In this document: positions 1 through 9,929 of the stretch, piece by piece
Layout of the letters: each line of letters opens with the position of its first letter
Numbering within the stretch: position 1 is the stretch's first letter
Origin: Desulfocapsa sp.
GTDB lineage: Bacteria > Desulfobacterota > Desulfobulbia > Desulfobulbales > Desulfocapsaceae
Direction: 5' to 3'
Length of the DNA stretch: 59,440 nt
Assembly: GCA_022712895.1 (NCBI GenBank)
Contig: JAFLJS010000015.1
Location: 1 to 59,440, forward strand
Position numbers and translations under genes: made by a program
The notes under the pieces: generated by a model
What the model was told of the DNA's origin: nothing
Database searches by the model: none
Seen by the model: the letters and a program-made list of their open reading frames with translations, nothing else

Positions 1-754
1 CAGCCACATTCCAATATTTTTCAAACTGTTCGCCGTCAGGATATCCGATCCCCGTCAAATAGTTGATAAGCGCGTCAAACTAGACATAGGTCACAAATTT
101 GTCATCAAAGGGAAGTGGAATTCCCCAGGTGAGCCGTGAAGTTGGCCTCGAAATACAGAGATCTTCAAGGGGCTCACTCAAAAAAGAGAGTACTTCATTA
201 CGATAACGCTCAGGAGTAATGAATTCAGGGTTGGCATTGATATGATCAAGTAACTCCTGCTGATATTTAGACATTCTGAAAAAGTAATTCTGCTCAGTAA
301 TCTCATTGGGTACCGTTAGATGATCGGGACATTTACCACCGACCAGCTCTTTTTCTGTGAGAAAACGTTCACAACCCGTACAGTACAGCCCCGTATATTT
401 ATCAAAATAAATATCACCCTTATCGTACACATCCTGCAAAATTTTCTGCACGGTTGCCACGTGATCAGGATCGGTGGTACGGATAAAGTTGTCAGGAACA
501 ATATCTAGGCCAGGCCAACTCTCACGAAACATGGCACTGATACGATCGACATACTCCTTTGGGCTGACACCTTCTCTGTCAGCTGCTTCTACTATTTTAT
601 CACCATGCTCATCGGTTCCTGTCTGAAAACGTACATCGTCATCAGTCAGCCGACGAAACCTGCTGTAGGTATCAGCGACGATAGTGGTGTAGGCATGCCC
701 CAGATGCGGCTGAGCATTTACATAGTAAATCGGAGTAGTTATATAGGTTGTCAT
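1..754 (-). CDS. metG: Methionyl-tRNA synthetase, 5' part, with in-frame amber codon
   Basis: MetRS charges tRNA-Met with methionine in the cytoplasm. The N-terminal catalytic core is clear: [16 protein letters not shown] with the HLGH form of the HIGH signature (residues 8-23), then the CTGCE...KCPDH zinc-knuckle region and the TWGIPLPFD segment. Reading stops after 224 residues at a TAG (80..82), exactly where the family has the Trp of the conserved TYVWFDAL block. The same frame then continues open to the window edge as [16 protein letters not shown] and on to YWNVA, which is ordinary MetRS sequence. So a single TGG-to-TAG change (or sequencing error) interrupts an otherwise intact gene. 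The KMSKS loop lies beyond the left edge. The start overlaps the stop of the upstream ricT-like gene by 4 nt, so the two are translationally coupled. Identity is certain; whether the gene is functional is not. Confidence 0.93.
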
Positions 755-1626
755 GATTCCTGTTTCTTTTCTGTTTTCTTTTTCTTTTCTGGCCGGATTA
801 TTTCTGCACGTTTCCAGTCTTCAGCGGGCAACAGGTGCTGTTCCCCTTCCTCATCAACCACTAGAACTGTGCGCTGCAGAGGGTTTTGTTTCCTCACCCG
901 GTAACGTTTGCCATCCAGTTGCAAAGTTTTTCCTGGCCTGGGCATTCCCCGTCGTTCCAGTTTGTATGTTTCAAACTCATAGGTCAGACAACAGAGGAGT
1001 CGGTTACAGACCCCTGATATTTTAGCAGGATTCAAAGGAAGATCCTGCTCTTTCGCCATCTTGATGGAGACCGATTCAAACTTCTTCATATAGCCGGAAC
1101 AGCACAATTCGCGACCACACATCCCCAGCCCGCCCAGCATTTTCGTTTCGTGTCGCACGCCAACCTGCCGCATCTCGACCCGGGTTCTGAATTCCTGGAC
1201 AAGGTCTTTAACAAGGGCTCTAAAATCAACACGTTTGTCAGCAGTAAAGTAAAAAACAATTTTACTTCCGTTAAAAAAACGTTCCACACGCACAAGGCGC
1301 ATCTGCAGGCCATGTTTGGCAATGAGTTTCTTACTGGTACTAAAGGCAGACTCTTCTTCACCAGGTATTTTCTCGTAGCGTTTGCACTCCTCATGAGTTG
1401 CCCGACGTGCCAGCTCATAACTCGCCTTACGTTCACAATTCGAATCACGACACGCTGGTGCGGTAGCCACTACACAGGCTGGTTCCAGCCCGTACTCGCC
1501 GCGTACCATAGCCACTTCATCCTTCCGCAAATCTTTGAGGGGAGACGAGGCAGTGAATTGTTGTCCTCCATCGCGAAAGCGGATACGATAAAAATACAGG
1601 AGATTATCTTCTTTGGATTCTTCCAT
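751..1626 (-). CDS. ricT: PSP1-domain protein, RicT/YaaT family
   Basis: A 291-residue protein with the cysteine-rich PSP1 C-terminal signature: [15 protein letters not shown] followed by [13 protein letters not shown]. These cysteines are family hallmarks; in Bacillus the homologue RicT/YaaT joins a complex that carries Fe-S clusters and affects RNA processing and phosphorelay. An additional N-terminal pair (ACRDSNC) is present. The C-terminal 60 residues are lysine- and arginine-rich, ending in a KKKKTEKK tail. It sits between holB (8-nt gap) and metG (4-nt overlap), a holB-PSP1-metG order common in bacteria, so co-transcription is very likely. Its function in Gram-negative anaerobes is not established. 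Family assignment is firm, cellular role is inferred. Confidence 0.88.
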   Translation of the reverse strand: MEESKEDNLLYFYRIRFRDGGQQFTASSPLKDLRKDEVAMVRGEYGLEPACVVATAPACRDSNCERKASYELARRATHEECKRYEKIPGEEESAFSTSKKLIAKHGLQMRLVRVERFFNGSKIVFYFTADKRVDFRALVKDLVQEFRTRVEMRQVGVRHETKMLGGLGMCGRELCCSGYMKKFESVSIKMAKEQDLPLNPAKISGVCNRLLCCLTYEFETYKLERRGMPRPGKTLQLDGKRYRVRKQNPLQRTVLVVDEEGEQHLLPAEDWKRAEIIRPEKKKKTEKKQES

Positions 1627-1634
1627 AATCGGTT

Positions 1635-2606
1635 CTAAATAGTTAGATGAAAGAGCAGCACTTCACAAACGAGTGTACGATTACAATTTCTCGAGAGCTC
1701 TTTTTCAGCACGGTCTATCGCCTCTAACTTAGCAAAATATTGTTGAGGATTCCACTCTTTCCGTGTCACAGGACTTTCAGCCCCTTCTGCACAACCATTG
1801 ATCGCAACAAGGCTGTCTCGCAACCAGAGCCGTATAAGGCCCAGAAAATGTGGCAAATCTTCTTTTAATACAGCCATACTCTCTGCCATAAGCAACAGTC
1901 TTCCAGTCTCTGCATCTTTACAGCTACTGGAATCGGCAAGAAGCGTAATAAGCGATTCCCGCAATGCAATCAACTTCTTCTGATGCAGTAACAAGGCCTT
2001 CCCAGGACTTCCCTCACTTAGGCGAGCCAGCAAGACTGCCATTTGCTCATCCATCTCTTCTTCCCGGGCCAGCAATATGCTTGTGGTTTCTTCAACCGTG
2101 AGAGGATAAAAAGGAATTGACTGACATCTGGAAAGTATGGTCTGCAAGACGTTCCCCGTGGAGTCAGCCGTCAGAATCAGAATGTTGTTCGCTGGCGGTT
2201 CTTCCAATGTTTTTAAAAGGGAATTTGCCGCCTCCTGGCGCATGGTGTGCACATCTTCCACCAGCACCACCCGAGTTTCCGCCTCGTAAGGTGCAAAGGA
2301 GAGCTTTTTAATAAGCTCACGCACCTGGGCAATCTTTATGGCACCCTTTTCGGGTGACACAAGGAAAAAATCCGGGTGCATACCAGCGGCCATCTTCTTA
2401 CAGGAGCTACAGACACCACAACTTTCCAGCCCCTCACTCGCACTGCAATTTATGGCAGCTGCAAACTTTCTGGCAAACAATTGTTTACCAATACCGCCAG
2501 GCCCCTGAAACAGATAAGCATGGGCAAGACGATCAGCGGCAAGACTTCTTGAGATGAGTTTATTAGCCTGTTGCTGGCCAAGCAACTGTTGCATCCCGTT
2601 TTTCAT
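1635..2606 (-). CDS. holB: DNA polymerase III delta' subunit
   Basis: Clamp-loader subunit of the replicative polymerase, 323 residues. Visible motifs in order are a Walker A-like loop GPGGIGKQ, a zinc module CGVCSSCKKM, a Walker B-type strand RVVLVEDVH, the LLKTLEEPP motif and the sensor-1/SRC region ILSRCQSIPF. These are the standard AAA+ signatures of HolB/DnaX-like proteins; the short length and single HAYLFQGPGG start favour delta' over gamma/tau. The gene starts 7 nt after ychF ends and precedes the PSP1 gene by 8 nt, so ychF-holB-ricT-metG reads as one minus-strand operon. Confidence 0.9.
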   Translation of the reverse strand: MKNGMQQLLGQQQANKLISRSLAADRLAHAYLFQGPGGIGKQLFARKFAAAINCSASEGLESCGVCSSCKKMAAGMHPDFFLVSPEKGAIKIAQVRELIKKLSFAPYEAETRVVLVEDVHTMRQEAANSLLKTLEEPPANNILILTADSTGNVLQTILSRCQSIPFYPLTVEETTSILLAREEEMDEQMAVLLARLSEGSPGKALLLHQKKLIALRESLITLLADSSSCKDAETGRLLLMAESMAVLKEDLPHFLGLIRLWLRDSLVAINGCAEGAESPVTRKEWNPQQYFAKLEAIDRAEKELSRNCNRTLVCEVLLFHLTI

Positions 2607-2613
2607 CAGGTGA

Positions 2614-3711
2614 TCACACGTTGAAGCGAAAGTTCAGACAATCTCCATCTGCCACCACATACTCTTTCCCTTCCGAACGCATCAGCCCTTTATCTTTGGC
2701 CCCACTCTCCCCATCACAAGCCACAAAATCTTCATAGGCAATGGTTTCCGCCCGGATAAATCCACGTTCAAAATCAGAATGGATTTTACCAGCTGCCCCC
2801 GGTGCTTTTGTCCCTTTTGTAATAGTCCAGGCCCGGGTTTCTTTTTCACCAACGGTAAAATAGGTCAGCAGACCAAGAAGCTCATAACCGGCGGCGATCA
2901 AACGATTCAGGCCCGGCTCTTCCATTCCCATATCTTCCAGAAACTCCTGCTGCTCTTCGGCATCAAGCTGACTCAACTCCTGCTCAATGGAGCCAGCAAT
3001 AATAACGACTCTATCACCATCTTCCGTTGCCAGTTTTTCAAGCGTGCGGACAAAATCATTGCCGTCTATTACATCATCATCCTGCACATTGGCTACATAG
3101 AGAACGGGTTTGTCGGTGAGCAGCGTAAGATCTTTCATCAGCTCCTCTTCCATATCCCCATCTCTTTCAAGATTTCTGGCTGTTTTGCCTTCGTCGAGAA
3201 GATCACGGAGTTTTGCTAAAAAAACGGCCTGTGCCTTAAGGGTTTTATCTCCGGACTTGGCAAGACTCTCTGCTTTTTTCAGTCGTTTTTCCACCGTATC
3301 CAGATCCGCAAGAATCAACTCCATGATAATAACGTCGCGATCACGGGCTGGGTCAATACTGCCATCAACGTGGACAATATTTTCATCCTCAAAACAGCGA
3401 ACCACATGCACAATGGCATCCACCTGACGAATATGCCCTAAAAACTGATTGCCAAGTCCTTCGCCCTGGCTGGCACCTTTGACAAGACCCGCAATATCCA
3501 CAAATTCCATCTGTGTTGCGACCTTATTCTTGGTTTTAGCCATTTCAGCCAGTACATCCAGACGTTTATCAGGAACAGGGACAATGCCCACATTTGGTTC
3601 AATAGTACAAAAAGGATAATTCTCAGCATCTATCCCTGCGGCTGTAAGCGCATTAAAAATCGTGGACTTTCCAACATTTGGAAGCCCTACTATACCACAA
3701 CAAAAACCCAT
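2614..3711 (-). CDS. ychF: Redox-regulated ATPase YchF (Obg family)
   Basis: OLA1/YchF P-loop ATPase that binds ribosomes. The protein starts with [17 protein letters not shown], the family N-terminus with its P-loop, followed by the G2/G3 region and the NVQD motif where GTPases have NKxD, consistent with ATP preference. The C-terminus is a TGS domain ([17 protein letters not shown] to the NFRFNV end). The frame is open 32 codons further upstream, but the ATG at 3711 gives 365 residues, the family length, and has a GGAG ribosome site 8 nt before it; the longer version has no support. Its upstream region runs straight into a palindromic repeat. Confidence 0.95.
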   Translation of the reverse strand: MGFCCGIVGLPNVGKSTIFNALTAAGIDAENYPFCTIEPNVGIVPVPDKRLDVLAEMAKTKNKVATQMEFVDIAGLVKGASQGEGLGNQFLGHIRQVDAIVHVVRCFEDENIVHVDGSIDPARDRDVIIMELILADLDTVEKRLKKAESLAKSGDKTLKAQAVFLAKLRDLLDEGKTARNLERDGDMEEELMKDLTLLTDKPVLYVANVQDDDVIDGNDFVRTLEKLATEDGDRVVIIAGSIEQELSQLDAEEQQEFLEDMGMEEPGLNRLIAAGYELLGLLTYFTVGEKETRAWTITKGTKAPGAAGKIHSDFERGFIRAETIAYEDFVACDGESGAKDKGLMRSEGKEYVVADGDCLNFRFNV

Positions 3712-3753
3712 AACTTCACTCCGATATATTTTAAACTGCTCTTCAAGTAAGAT

Positions 3754-3906
3754 AAACTCGTAAAAAGTCCAGAACCAGGATGGATTTGTTAAAAGCTTCA
3801 TGTTCAAGGCGCAAGAAATTTAAATCATTTCGGCGTACTAGAGTACGTCGTAATTATTTAAATTTTGCAGCAACGAAGAAGATGAAGAGTTTTTACGAAT
3901 CCATCA
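3754..3906 (+). repeat. Long palindromic intergenic repeat, family 1, copy A
   Basis: Imperfect palindrome of about 125 bp preceded by a short flank. The centre has arms AAATTTAAAT (3816..3825) and ATTTAAATTT (3856..3865) around CGTACT/AGTACG. The outer arms (3781 onward and ending 3903) also pair: TGGATT...CTTCAT against ATGAAG...AATCCA. The flank AAACTCGTAAAAA at 3754 and a CCAGAA motif recur in copies at 11.0 kb and 58.9 kb. It fills the gap between the divergent ychF and mtaD genes. It has no coding potential that I can see; a MITE- or REP-like mobile hairpin is the best interpretation. Confidence 0.8.
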
Positions 3907-4004
3907 AGTAAAGGACAGCTTGGAGAGCGGCATTACTTGTAACTTCAAACGCGATAGTATACCCTGCCGAAAAAGAAATTGCCCCTATTTTTCAAAGGAT
4001 TGCC

Positions 4005-5324
4005 ATGCATACCCCTTCTCGACTCTCCAAAGTACTGATAAGCAACGTCACCCTTGCTACAAGCCCGAGAACTCCTTTATTACACGGTCAATGGTTGCTG
4101 ATTGAGGGAAACACCATTCATTCCTTCGGTGAAATGGAAGAGATCCCTTCGACACCTGACGCACAGCATATTGATGGAACAGGAAAAATAGTCATGCCGG
4201 GCTTAATCAATGCACACAACCATTGTGCAATGAGTCTCTTCAGGGGACTAGCTGATGACCTTGAATTAAGTGAATGGCTCAATGAGCACATTTTCCCTGC
4301 CGAGGCCAACAATGTAACTCCTGAAATGGTATACTGGTGTTCAAAACTGGCCGCTGCGGAGATGATACTGTCCGGAACAACCACCGTCGCTGATGGATAT
4401 TTTTATGAAAACCAGGCAGCACGTGCCTTTTTAGAGACAGGTATGCGGGCTGTGCCTGCCCAGGGGATTATCGACTTCCCCGCTCCCGGAGTGCCTGATC
4501 CCACAAAAAACATTGAAGCGGCAGAAAATTTTCTTCAGGAATGGCAGAACAGGGATCAACGAATAACACCAGCACTTTTTGCACATTCTCCCTACACCTG
4601 TTCACCTGAAACGCTGCAACGGGCAAAAGCTTTGGCCCAAAAATACCACACCACCTTTTTTATCCACGCCGCCGAAAGCAGACATGAGCAGCAGATACTC
4701 CTCAACCCCCAGGGCAGCAGCCCCATCAAACACCTTGCAGCACTTGAGTTGCTCGACAATGAAACCGTTCTCATCCACGGCATATGGCTTGACGACGCAG
4801 ACAGGGAGCTTATCAGCAAAAGCCTGGCAGGAATTGTCATCTGCCCCAGCTCCCACTTCAAACTGGCATCAGGAATAGCAGAAGTTCCAGAAATGGAACA
4901 ACAGGGAATACGAACAGGTCTGGGAACAGATGGCTGCGCCAGCAATAACAACCTGGATATGTTCCAGGAAATGGATCTGCTTGCGAAAAGCCAGAAGCTG
5001 CGAACACTTGACGCTACAGCATTACCAGCAAGCCACGCGTTAAGAGCAGCAACAACTGGTAACGCAGCGCTCTTAGGACTTGATAAAGTAGGTAAAATCG
5101 CCACAGGCTATAAGGCGGACCTCATCCTGCTGGACATGCAGCAACCCCACCTCCAGCCCTGCTATTCCCAGGATTTTCTGGTATACAATGCTACTGGAGC
5201 TGATGTGGAAACGGTAATTATAAACGGAGATATCGTACTCAAAGAACGAGAATTCACGTCCCTTGATGTGGAAGAATGCATGGCCGAAGTACGGACACTG
5301 GCCCGCACATTCGGCGCATTATAG
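4005..5324 (+). CDS. mtaD: Amidohydrolase, SAH/MTA deaminase-like (MtaD/SsnA/TrzA family)
   Basis: A 439-residue metal-dependent amidohydrolase of the group that deaminates S-adenosylhomocysteine or 5'-methylthioadenosine. Metal ligands can be placed: H71 and H73 in NAHNHCAM, H221 in FFIHAAESRHEQ, and D309 in GLGTDGCASNNNLDMF; H258 in VLIHGIW is a probable catalytic His. The C-terminal GYKADLILLDM strand closes the composite beta-sandwich formed with the N-terminus. The ATG follows an AAAGGA site. It stands alone between ychF (divergent) and topB (convergent, 33-nt gap). Substrate cannot be fixed from sequence; related TRZ/ATZ enzymes use other aminated heterocycles. Confidence 0.82.
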   Translation: MHTPSRLSKVLISNVTLATSPRTPLLHGQWLLIEGNTIHSFGEMEEIPSTPDAQHIDGTGKIVMPGLINAHNHCAMSLFRGLADDLELSEWLNEHIFPAEANNVTPEMVYWCSKLAAAEMILSGTTTVADGYFYENQAARAFLETGMRAVPAQGIIDFPAPGVPDPTKNIEAAENFLQEWQNRDQRITPALFAHSPYTCSPETLQRAKALAQKYHTTFFIHAAESRHEQQILLNPQGSSPIKHLAALELLDNETVLIHGIWLDDADRELISKSLAGIVICPSSHFKLASGIAEVPEMEQQGIRTGLGTDGCASNNNLDMFQEMDLLAKSQKLRTLDATALPASHALRAATTGNAALLGLDKVGKIATGYKADLILLDMQQPHLQPCYSQDFLVYNATGADVETVIINGDIVLKEREFTSLDVEECMAEVRTLARTFGAL

Positions 5325-5357
5325 AGGTCGTTTTACTGCTCAGTGTTCAGCTACAGA

Positions 5358-7430
5358 TCAATCACGATCTGCCTTTGTCTTTTTTTTCTGCCGATCAGCA
5401 GAAGGACAGCGCAGGGTCATGGGCATGCCCTGGGTGGAGAGGATAAGCATGCGTAACTCATCGTCCACACGGATGGGATGAGGCAGGATCTGCTGCTGCA
5501 AAAGGATCTGGACTTGTTTGGTGGTGAGCATCGTTCCCTGGCAATCTGGTTGCAGAACATATGGGCAGCCTTCTTTCCATCCAGAACAGCCGTAAGCTTT
5601 GTTTCCCTTGATCACCTCTTCCCCACAGAGTGGACACTTTCCCCAACGTGACCTGTCCAGTTGCCCGGACCTGCTGTCTCTGATCATATCACGAACGTAA
5701 GTTTCGATTCCGGCCATAAAATCATCCGGATCTAGTTCGTTGCGTTCAATCTGTTTGAGTTTTTCCTCCCATTCGCCTGTCATTTCGGGCGATTTCAGGA
5801 GTGGATCTTTGATCAGTGCTATCAGGCAGCGACCCATATCCGTGCAGCGCAGCTGTTTTTTCTCACGCCGGATATAGTTTCGCCGAAGCAGAGTTTCTAT
5901 AATGGCGGCACGCGTTGCTGGTGTACCGATCCCCCGCTCTTTCAGCGCTTCACGCAAAGAATCGTCTTCAACAAACTTACCAGCCGCCTCCATGGCACCA
6001 AGGAGTGAATTTTCTGTAAAATGTTTTGGCGGTGAGGTCTTCCCTTCCCGCAGGGATGGCTCATGCGATCCGCTTTCACCCTTTGCAAAAGCCGGCAGAC
6101 TTTGTCCATCGGTGGCTTTTTGCTTTTTGACAAACAGAACAGTCCAACCCGAATCAACAACCTGTGTCCCCTTGGCCTGAAATCGCACCGTTTCAGTAAT
6201 GCCGTCCACCGTGGTCACATTCTTTAAACAAGGGGGGTAAAAAGCAGCTATAAACTGCATGACAATGGCGTCATATACGAGTTGCTCATTGGCTCCGAAC
6301 CTGCGCGGCACCATACCCGTGGGGATGATAGCATGGTGGTCTGTCACTTTTTTGTCGTTAATTATCCGTTTACTGAATGGCAGTTTGGTAAGATCCATCG
6401 CTGTAATCTGTTCAGGAAGTCGACTTTTGAGTTGCGCAAGAATTTGTGGGACACGCTCCTTCATATCTTCACTAAGATAACGTGAATCTGTCCGTGGATA
6501 GGTAACGAGTTTGGCTTCGTACAAACTCTGGGTGGCGATCAGTGTATCGGCTGCCGAGATTCCGTGCAGTTTATTAATCTCCCGTTGCAGAGTCGTAAGA
6601 TCAAAGAGTTGCGGCGCTTGCTCTTTTTTCTTCTTCGCAACAATTGATGTAATCTCAAATGGTTTATCCGTTATTCTTTCAAGTAGAACTTGCGCTTTTT
6701 CAGGATTTTCAAAGCGTTTCCCCTTGTACTTGAAGAGCACCTCTCTGTATCGAGCCGTAAGCTCCCAGAATGCTTGAGCTCTGAATTGCAGAATGGTGTC
6801 ATCCCGAGCCACAATCATTGCCAGGACGGGGGTCTGCACCCGACCAATGGTCCACAGAACCCTGTCCCCCCCACCACCAATCCGCCCATGACGCACAGTA
6901 TAATAGCGAGTGGAGTTGAGGCCCACAATCCAGTCAGATTCGCTACGACAACGGGCCGCAGCATAGAGCGGATCATAGTCATGCCCATCTTTAAGATCTT
7001 TGAATGCTGTAAGGATCGCATCGGGTGTGAGAGAGTTGAGCCAGAGGCGACGAATTGGCTTTTCCTCACACTCGCAAAGCGCGAGAATATAGCGGAAAAT
7101 CAGTTCACCTTCCCGACCTGCATCCGTTGCACACACAATCTCATCGGCCTGTTGACACAGCTTTTTGATGACCTGAAACTGCTCAGCAACTCCCCGGTTA
7201 CTTATCAGTTTCAGCTTAAATTCTTCCGGCACAAAGGGCAGACTCTCCAAAGACCAGCGTTTCAGTGCCGGATCATACTCACCTGGCTCCAAAAGTGTTA
7301 CCAGATGTCCAAAGGCCCAGGTGACCGCGCAACCACGTCCTTCTATGTACCCTTTTTTAGACCCCTTAATGTCCAGCACCTTGGCAATGTCACGTGCCAC
7401 TGATGGTTTTTCTGCTATAATTACTTTCAT
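5358..7430 (-). CDS. topB: DNA topoisomerase III
   Basis: Type IA topoisomerase of 690 residues that relaxes and decatenates DNA. It opens with the TOPRIM domain (MKVIIAEKPSVARDIA; ATDAGREGE at 101-109). The catalytic tyrosine is Y311 in LVTYPRTDSRYL. The later RGIGTPATRA motif matches the family. The C-terminus has a zinc-binding module, CPLCGEE...YGCSGWKEGC, and a basic tail KKKTKADRD. Its length is typical for TopB. The promoter region is shared with the divergent tex gene. Confidence 0.94.
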   Translation of the reverse strand: MKVIIAEKPSVARDIAKVLDIKGSKKGYIEGRGCAVTWAFGHLVTLLEPGEYDPALKRWSLESLPFVPEEFKLKLISNRGVAEQFQVIKKLCQQADEIVCATDAGREGELIFRYILALCECEEKPIRRLWLNSLTPDAILTAFKDLKDGHDYDPLYAAARCRSESDWIVGLNSTRYYTVRHGRIGGGGDRVLWTIGRVQTPVLAMIVARDDTILQFRAQAFWELTARYREVLFKYKGKRFENPEKAQVLLERITDKPFEITSIVAKKKKEQAPQLFDLTTLQREINKLHGISAADTLIATQSLYEAKLVTYPRTDSRYLSEDMKERVPQILAQLKSRLPEQITAMDLTKLPFSKRIINDKKVTDHHAIIPTGMVPRRFGANEQLVYDAIVMQFIAAFYPPCLKNVTTVDGITETVRFQAKGTQVVDSGWTVLFVKKQKATDGQSLPAFAKGESGSHEPSLREGKTSPPKHFTENSLLGAMEAAGKFVEDDSLREALKERGIGTPATRAAIIETLLRRNYIRREKKQLRCTDMGRCLIALIKDPLLKSPEMTGEWEEKLKQIERNELDPDDFMAGIETYVRDMIRDSRSGQLDRSRWGKCPLCGEEVIKGNKAYGCSGWKEGCPYVLQPDCQGTMLTTKQVQILLQQQILPHPIRVDDELRMLILSTQGMPMTLRCPSADRQKKKTKADRD

Positions 7431-7665
7431 TCTAAAACTTTCTCATGATCCCTGGTTTCATTTGTACCCCGTCCTTCGAACAATACCTCAATCGTACTCA
7501 TTTGACCATCCAGCACCTTCTTCATCACATAAACGCATAAAAAAAATACTCGAGTTGCTTTTCGTGCTCGCCGAATTTTCAGTATCCGGTAAACTGCTCA
7601 GCAACAAAACCTGGAAAGACATGCAGCTCTTCCCCAGCATTAATATGAAAGATTACGAGGCACCA

Positions 7666-9795
7666 ATGAACAGCAAGCAACACTATCACTCCACAATTGC
7701 GAAAGAATTGCAGCTCAACCAAAAGCAAGTTGCAAGCGTTTTAGAGCTTTTTGAAGATGGTGCCACCATCCCTTTTATTTCACGCTACCGAAAAGAGCAG
7801 ACAGGCTCTCTAGACGAACTGCAAATAACCGCAATCCGTGACAGGCATGGCCTGTTAACAGATCTTGCCAAACGACGTCAGGTTATTACAGATTCGCTTG
7901 AAAAACGAGCACTTTTGACTCCCGGCCTCCAGGCTGCACTGACATCAGCCACTACCATTGCCACTCTTGAGGATATTTACTTACCTTACAAGCAGAAGCG
8001 AAAAACCAGGGCCATGGCAGCTAAAGAGAAAGGGCTTGAACCTTTAGCAAAAGCAATCTTTAAAAACAACACTATTCCTCCAGATATTACTGTATTTTTC
8101 AATCTGGAGAAAGAGTTACACTCGGCCGAAGACGTACTGGCAGGTGCCAGAGATATAATTGCAGAGTGGATAAGTGAAGATGCTTCTATCCGCAACTCTT
8201 TACGCAGACTGTTTTCGAAAAAAGCTCTGGTAAGCAGCACTGTGGTGAAAAAGCACAAAGAGAGTGGCGTCAAATATCGTGACTATTTTGACTGGCAAGA
8301 GATTTGTAAAAAAGCGCCTGGGCACAGATTGCTTGCCATGTTCCGGGGAGAAGCAGAGAAAGTGCTGCGACTTGTCATGCGCCCGGATGAGAATGAAGCT
8401 TTGGCCATTATCAGGCAACGTTTCCCTGCAAAAGGTAAATATGCAAAAGAATATAACGCTGCAATCGAAGATGGATACAAGCGACTCATTGGCCCCTCAT
8501 TAGAGAAAGAGTTACGAACAAGTCTCAAAGAAAAGGCACATATTGAAGCAATTACAGTCTTTGCAAATAATCTGAAAGAACTGTTGTTAGCCCCGCCACT
8601 CGGGAGAAAAAGTGTAATGGCCCTTGATCCAGGTTTTCGTACCGGAGCCAAACTGGTCTGCCTTGACAGCCAGGGGGCTCTGCTCGATTTCACCACCATC
8701 TACCCAACCCATGGGGGAGCATCTGCCAATGAAGCAGGACGTACAATTGAGCAACTCTGCAAAAAGTACAAGATCCAGGCAATTGCCATAGGAAATGGTA
8801 CAGCAGGACGGGAGACAGAAGATTTCGTTCGTAAACTCGGCCTTGCTACAGATATCATTATAACCATGGTCAACGAAAGTGGAGCTTCAATCTATTCGGC
8901 CTCAGCGATTGCACGAGAGGAATTTCCAGATCATGACCTCACCGTAAGGGGAGCCGTTTCCATTGGCAGACGCCTCCAAGATCCTCTGGCGGAGCTGGTC
9001 AAACTCGATCCTAAATCCATTGGGGTTGGGCAGTACCAACATGATGTAAGCCAGAACCTTTTGAAGCAGGGGCTTCATGATGTGGTGGAAAGCTGCGTCA
9101 ACAGTGTCGGCGTCCAGGTGAACAATGCTTCTCGTGAGTTGCTGAATTATGTCTCAGGATTAGGCCCTGTACTGGCTGACAACATCATACAATATCGTCA
9201 GGAGAACGGCCCCTTCACATCAAGAAAAGATTTGCTCAAGGTGAAAAGGTTAGGGGCCAAAGCCTACGAGCAGTGTGCCGGTTTTATGCGAATCCATGGA
9301 GCGAAAAACCCCCTTGACGATTCAGCTGTGCATCCGGAACGGTATAGGGTTGTCCAGAATATGGCTAAAGATCTTCAGTGCACGATACAGAAAATGATAA
9401 CTAATGGGAATCTGGGAGATAGACTAAACCTTCAATCTTACGTTTCTGAATCTTTAGGCATACCAACCTTAAAGGACATTATAGAAGAACTTGCCAAACC
9501 CGGTCGCGATCCCAGGGCAGCTTTCAATGCCTTTGCCTTTGCACCGGGGGTGAACAGTATGGACGACCTGATCGTCGAAATGAAACTCCCCGGCATCGTA
9601 ACAAATGTGACAAAATTTGGTGCCTTTGTTGATGTAGGAGTGCACCAGGATGGACTGCTCCATGTTAGTCAGCTGGCAGACAGATTCGTTAAAGATCCAG
9701 CAGAAGTTGTAAAAATCGGCCAGCAACTACTGGTCAGAGTGCTTGAAGTGGACAGCAAAAGAAAGCGAATTTCCTTGTCACTGCGAAGTACTTAA
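7666..9795 (+). CDS. tex: RNA-binding transcription accessory protein Tex
   Basis: Tex is a cytoplasmic nucleic-acid-binding protein related to Spt6. Domains in order: N-terminal helical region with PFISRYRKEQTGSLDE, the YqgF-like RNase H fold beginning VMALDPGFRTGAKLV, a helix-hairpin-helix region (VQVNNASRELLNYVSGLG then LLKVKRLGAKAYEQCAG), and a C-terminal S1 domain (GIVTNVTKFGAFVDVGVHQDG). The open frame extends to 7321, inside topB antisense, but the ATG at 7666 has a GAGG ribosome site 5 nt upstream and places the family start (STIAKELQ) correctly, giving 709 residues. Confidence 0.94.
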   Translation: MNSKQHYHSTIAKELQLNQKQVASVLELFEDGATIPFISRYRKEQTGSLDELQITAIRDRHGLLTDLAKRRQVITDSLEKRALLTPGLQAALTSATTIATLEDIYLPYKQKRKTRAMAAKEKGLEPLAKAIFKNNTIPPDITVFFNLEKELHSAEDVLAGARDIIAEWISEDASIRNSLRRLFSKKALVSSTVVKKHKESGVKYRDYFDWQEICKKAPGHRLLAMFRGEAEKVLRLVMRPDENEALAIIRQRFPAKGKYAKEYNAAIEDGYKRLIGPSLEKELRTSLKEKAHIEAITVFANNLKELLLAPPLGRKSVMALDPGFRTGAKLVCLDSQGALLDFTTIYPTHGGASANEAGRTIEQLCKKYKIQAIAIGNGTAGRETEDFVRKLGLATDIIITMVNESGASIYSASAIAREEFPDHDLTVRGAVSIGRRLQDPLAELVKLDPKSIGVGQYQHDVSQNLLKQGLHDVVESCVNSVGVQVNNASRELLNYVSGLGPVLADNIIQYRQENGPFTSRKDLLKVKRLGAKAYEQCAGFMRIHGAKNPLDDSAVHPERYRVVQNMAKDLQCTIQKMITNGNLGDRLNLQSYVSESLGIPTLKDIIEELAKPGRDPRAAFNAFAFAPGVNSMDDLIVEMKLPGIVTNVTKFGAFVDVGVHQDGLLHVSQLADRFVKDPAEVVKIGQQLLVRVLEVDSKRKRISLSLRST

Positions 9796-9929
9796 TGTGC
9801 TTTTTGTTCCAAATAATTTCTTCTCTGTCACCTCCTCCAACAATCCTTCTCAAGGCGGTAGAATGACAACGTAAAAGATATTATATATTATCCTGTTTGC
9901 TCGGATGGCCAGTTTTTTTTACGGGATCG

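Noticed and set aside
80-82. The metG amber as pyrrolysine
   Set aside because: The site is a Trp of the methionine pocket, not a methylamine methyltransferase position, and TAG ends other genes here.
6690-7403. A 237-residue frame on the plus strand inside topB
   Set aside because: Antisense to a certain topoisomerase gene, no motif; shadow.
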